Assembly (NCBI GenBank): GCA_964590225.1
Contig: CAZPWS010000009.1
Coordinates: 1-64,000 of the forward strand
DNA: 64,000 bases
Source: JAEUSG01 sp964590225
GTDB lineage: Bacteria; Fibrobacterota; OXYB2-FULL-49-7; JAEUSG01
Direction of reading: 5' to 3'
Within the stretch, counting starts at the first letter, position 1. The number at the start of each line of letters is the position of its first letter. The position numbers were made by a program, and so were the translations under genes. This document shows positions 61,857-64,000 of the stretch, piece by piece. Under the pieces are notes generated by a model, which did no database searches, was not told the origin of the DNA, and saw only the letters and a list, made by a program, of their open reading frames with translations.

Positions 61857-62649
61857 TCATACTCCCGGTGCGATACCCCTCAAGATCAAGCGAGATATAA
61901 TTATAACCAAGCTTCTTGAATGCTTCGATAACGCTTTTTCTAAATTGTTTATTGAAAAACAGCTCCATATCTCTATTTGCTGTTTCGATACGAACAAGCG
62001 CGCCATGATCCCGTACTCTAAAATGAGTTAGCCCATTATCCATAAGAAAGGCTTCCGCCAGTTCAACTCTCTTTAATTTTTCTGCCGTTATTGTGTCACC
62101 ATACTGGAAACGGGAAGCGAGGCAGGCAAACGGCTGCTTACTCCAAGTCTGAAGCCCTATTCCTTTGGATAAAATCCGTATTTCTTCTTTTGTTAAACCA
62201 GCTTCCTTAAGCGGACTCCTAATCTTAAGCTCCTCAAGGGCTTTCATGCCTGGCCTATAATCAGAAACATCATCTACATTTGATCCGTCAAGTACAATTG
62301 AAAAGCCTTTTACTTTAGAAAAAGCCGATAATTTTCCATATAATTCAAGCTTGCAATGATAACAGCGATCCACAGGATTATCTCGGAATGTCGGTGATTC
62401 AACTTCCCTTGTATCAAAGAAGTAATGCTTGACCCCCATAGCATTTGCGAGTTTTTCGCTTTCCTCTTTCTCCCGTGCTGGATATGATGGCGAAACTGCC
62501 GTAAAAAGAGCAACATTATCTGCGCCAAGAACATCAACAGCAGTTCTTGCAAGAAAAGAACTGTCAACCCCGCCAGAAAAGGCTACTGCAACCTTTCCAA
62601 AGCCACGAACCATGGCAAGCAGCCTCTCATGCTTTTTATCAACACCCAT
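61837..62649 (-). CDS. larE: LarE-type ATP-dependent sacrificial sulfur transferase
   Basis: A 270-residue PP-loop protein. 'VAVAFSGGVDSSFLARTA' is the AMP-forming loop, and 'PFACLASRFQYGD' places a cysteine at residue 176, the residue LarE gives up as sulfur donor in the best-studied member. 'NPVDRCYHCKLELY' is a further conserved segment with two cysteines. LarE with LarB and LarC builds the nickel-pincer cofactor of lactate racemase, but larA, larB and larC are absent from the window. Here it is embedded among sulfur and Fe-S genes. Confidence 0.9.
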   Translation of the reverse strand: MGVDKKHERLLAMVRGFGKVAVAFSGGVDSSFLARTAVDVLGADNVALFTAVSPSYPAREKEESEKLANAMGVKHYFFDTREVESPTFRDNPVDRCYHCKLELYGKLSAFSKVKGFSIVLDGSNVDDVSDYRPGMKALEELKIRSPLKEAGLTKEEIRILSKGIGLQTWSKQPFACLASRFQYGDTITAEKLKRVELAEAFLMDNGLTHFRVRDHGALVRIETANRDMELFFNKQFRKSVIEAFKKLGYNYISLDLEGYRTGSMNEVLPK

Positions 62650-63063
62650 TTATGCTTCCTTTTTGCTTCTATTAAGTAGATCGGCAAGAGTGACGCCCTT
62701 TAGAAACGAGGTAATTACATCATCAAGTTCATGCCAAAGGGGTCTTGTAGGACAATTTTCCTTCCGTGTGCACCTCTTTCCATTACTTTTAAGGCAATCC
62801 ATTAGCGTAAGCTCATCGCCCATCGCAATTAGAATATCGTAGGCCGATATTGCAGAAGCCGGTCTCGATAAGGCATAGCCGCCGGAAGGGCCTCTTTTAC
62901 CCTTAACAAGCCCCTGTTTTGTTAAATACGAAAAGATAGCTTCAAGATATTTCGCAGAGACATCCTCTTCTTTGGAAATCATCTTGATACTGCCACTGCC
63001 ACCACTACTCGCAAGTGCTAACATCGACCTTATTGCATACCTTCCTTTTGTTGATATTTTCAT
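62650..63063 (-). CDS. Rrf2 family transcriptional regulator, IscR-like
   Basis: A 137-residue winged-helix repressor/activator. It begins 'MKISTKGRYAIRSMLALA', the Rrf2 hallmark, and 'KRGPSGGYALSRP' is the wing. Three cysteines at residues 90, 98 and 104 match the IscR cluster ligands (92, 98, 104 in E. coli) closely, with a spacing of 7 and 5. It therefore probably senses Fe-S status. larE follows directly, with no gap, and the downstream genes encode Fe-S or sulfur enzymes, so it likely controls itself and them. Confidence 0.9.
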   Translation of the reverse strand: MKISTKGRYAIRSMLALASSGGSGSIKMISKEEDVSAKYLEAIFSYLTKQGLVKGKRGPSGGYALSRPASAISAYDILIAMGDELTLMDCLKSNGKRCTRKENCPTRPLWHELDDVITSFLKGVTLADLLNRSKKEA

Positions 63064-63074
63064 AGCAATTTTTT

Positions 63075-63120
63075 CCTATCTATTTTGTAGGTATATAATT
63101 TTTATAAAGCAAATTTTCAA
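63075..63120 (-). promoter_or_regulatory. Promoter of the Rrf2 gene with overlapping inverted repeat
   Basis: On the minus strand TTGAAA (63120-63115), 17 bases, TATATA (63097-63092). Directly after the -10 box lies an imperfect inverted repeat with outer arms CCTA and TAGG (63091-63075), where RNA polymerase starts. This is a good place for an Rrf2-type operator and autoregulation. The repeat is imperfect and the binding is inferred. The ATG is 11 bases further on. Confidence 0.45.
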
Positions 63121-63141
63121 TCTATTTTTAGTTGACAATAA

Positions 63142-63525
63142 TCACAACAAGAGCATATAGGCTATCAAAAAGGCTACAATAATAACGGCAACTGCAAGCA
63201 GAATAATTCTCGTGCGCCGCTTTTTATCTTTATATATGTCAAAATCGGTCTTTTCAACAGAAACGCTAAGCGTATCCGCATCAGCAACCTTTTCCTCGTT
63301 ATAAATTTCGTTTCGCAGCCTTGTTTGCGGAATACTCCAACTGTCGGTTTCCTCACCCTTAAGCGCATCCGCAAATCTCGCAACTGCCGCTGTCTCTCTT
63401 TCAGTCAACGGGGGCTCTTTTTCCTCTCGCCCCTCCAAAAGGGCGATTTTATCTCTGACAGGGATCCAGTGCCCTTCATGCTCAACAAGTCCACGAAGTA
63501 TCCGTTTACGATCCATATCGGTCAT
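63142..63525 (-). CDS. Hypothetical membrane protein with C-terminal anchor
   Basis: A 127-residue protein that I do not recognise. A charged, helical soluble part (residues 1-100, with an acidic stretch 'EEKEPPLTERE') is followed by a basic 'KDKKRRTR' and one membrane helix at the C-terminus (about 107-127). The start overlaps the previous gene in an ATGA, so they are coupled. No enzyme motif is seen. Confidence 0.6.
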   Translation of the reverse strand: MTDMDRKRILRGLVEHEGHWIPVRDKIALLEGREEKEPPLTERETAAVARFADALKGEETDSWSIPQTRLRNEIYNEEKVADADTLSVSVEKTDFDIYKDKKRRTRIILLAVAVIIVAFLIAYMLLL

Positions 63526-63905
63526 TTATTACCACCTGCAGAAGGAATTCTGCCGCTTTTTACCATTATTTTATCAATATAAAGCCTAACCTCTTCATTA
63601 ACCACAGGTGCACGCTTAATTACTTTAAGCGCCGCATCGATATCGCCACGGGAAAGAGCCGCGTCAACTTCAAGAAAAACAGCCCTATTATCCTTGCCAG
63701 AAAGCCTATGTGCTTTTACCATACGCCTCTCAAAAAGCTGCTTATCTCCGTTCTTAAAAGCTTCTCTTGCCGCCGAAAGCGTTTCGTTAAACTCCATTCT
63801 TTTCTCAAGACTCCACACCTTGTAACCTACGAAAAACGAGAACAAAAGGGATAGAATCGCAACAAAAAAAACAAGCACACCTCTTTTGGGGTGTTGACTC
63901 CGCAT
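63522..63905 (-). CDS. Hypothetical membrane-anchored protein, possibly TPR-like; may continue past the window edge
   Basis: A 127-residue reading frame with one membrane helix (about residues 10-28) and a helical C-terminal part ('AREAFKNGDKQLFERRMVKA', 'VDAALSRGDIDAALKVIKRA') resembling tetratricopeptide-type helix pairs. The ATG at 63905 has a GGGAGG 8 bases upstream. However, the same frame stays open to base 64000 and encodes plausible hydrophilic sequence ('PLKNDVDSPNDQREVLA'), so the gene may start to the right of the window and this may be only its end. Confidence 0.55.
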   Translation of the reverse strand: MRSQHPKRGVLVFFVAILSLLFSFFVGYKVWSLEKRMEFNETLSAAREAFKNGDKQLFERRMVKAHRLSGKDNRAVFLEVDAALSRGDIDAALKVIKRAPVVNEEVRLYIDKIMVKSGRIPSAGGNK

Positions 63906-64000
63906 GGCCAGAACCTCCCTCTGATCATTGGGAGAATCTACATCATTTTTTAGTGGAACTTCTGCTTTTTTAAGCTTTTGATTTTCATATTCTTCGATAT

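Noticed and set aside
1..64000. CRISPR array
   Set aside because: No series of regularly spaced direct repeats was seen on reading the non-coding stretches; the only repeats found are isolated palindromes and hairpins.

Overview
The window looks like a chromosomal segment of a Gram-negative bacterium of the FCB/Fibrobacterota kind. An LPS gene (kdsB), a secretin and an outer-membrane-type barrel protein point to an outer membrane. Two loci carry a C-terminal sorting-type domain ('NPF...', '...SGIY') of the kind seen on surface proteins of Bacteroidota, Fibrobacterota and relatives. The phylum is an inference; there is no rRNA gene to settle it. Genes are tightly packed, with many 4-base ATGA overlaps.

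Bases 1-11392 look like the right end of an integrated genomic island. After the last codons of a probable Fe-S PD-(D/E)XK nuclease and a perfect 13-bp hairpin comes a six-gene operon (216-10933). It encodes an SNF2-type helicase with a degenerate phospholipase-D-like N-terminus, a DUF4391 protein, a KilA-N protein, a type III DNA methyltransferase (Mod), a RhuM-family protein and the type III restriction subunit (Res). A long hairpin closes the operon. At 11339-11392 lies the 3' two-thirds of a tRNA-Pro(GGG) gene without its 5' part, the usual signature of the distal attachment site of an element integrated into a tRNA gene.

From 11466 the resident chromosome begins with a divergent type II secretion/type IV pilus-like locus. 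On the minus strand are gspF, a major pseudopilin and gspL-, gspM- and gspC/pilP-like genes (15197 to 11466). On the plus strand are gspE, a secretin, a large minor pilin with a beta-solenoid-like body and two further prepilins (15255-20835). A decayed sorting-domain gene follows.

The middle is mostly housekeeping: plsC, pheA, an NlpC/P60 hydrolase, enolase, a single-domain response regulator with a probable leaderless promoter, the mutL-rnr-mtaB-ftsY operon, two secreted proteins (one with LamG, Big2-like and sorting domains), and a long minus-strand operon uvrD-gatC-kdsB-comEA-pilM-pilN-rsmD-coaD-rhomboid. The pilM/pilN-like pair in that operon is a second set of pilus platform genes, away from the main locus.

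On the right are a cation/proton antiporter fused to a PTS EIIA domain, a tandem-STAS/nadC/aroK/aroC operon, an STAS plus HDOD signalling pair, glycan genes (a GT4 and an RMD-like epimerase), a radical SAM protein and a PEGA protein. A 1205-residue secreted metalloprotease/propeller/barrel protein follows. Last is a sulfur and Fe-S run read rightmost gene first: Rrf2 regulator, larE, bioB, mnmA, nadA, cysE. A probable promoter with an overlapping inverted repeat lies in front of the Rrf2 gene. Two small membrane proteins close the window, the last possibly continuing past its edge.
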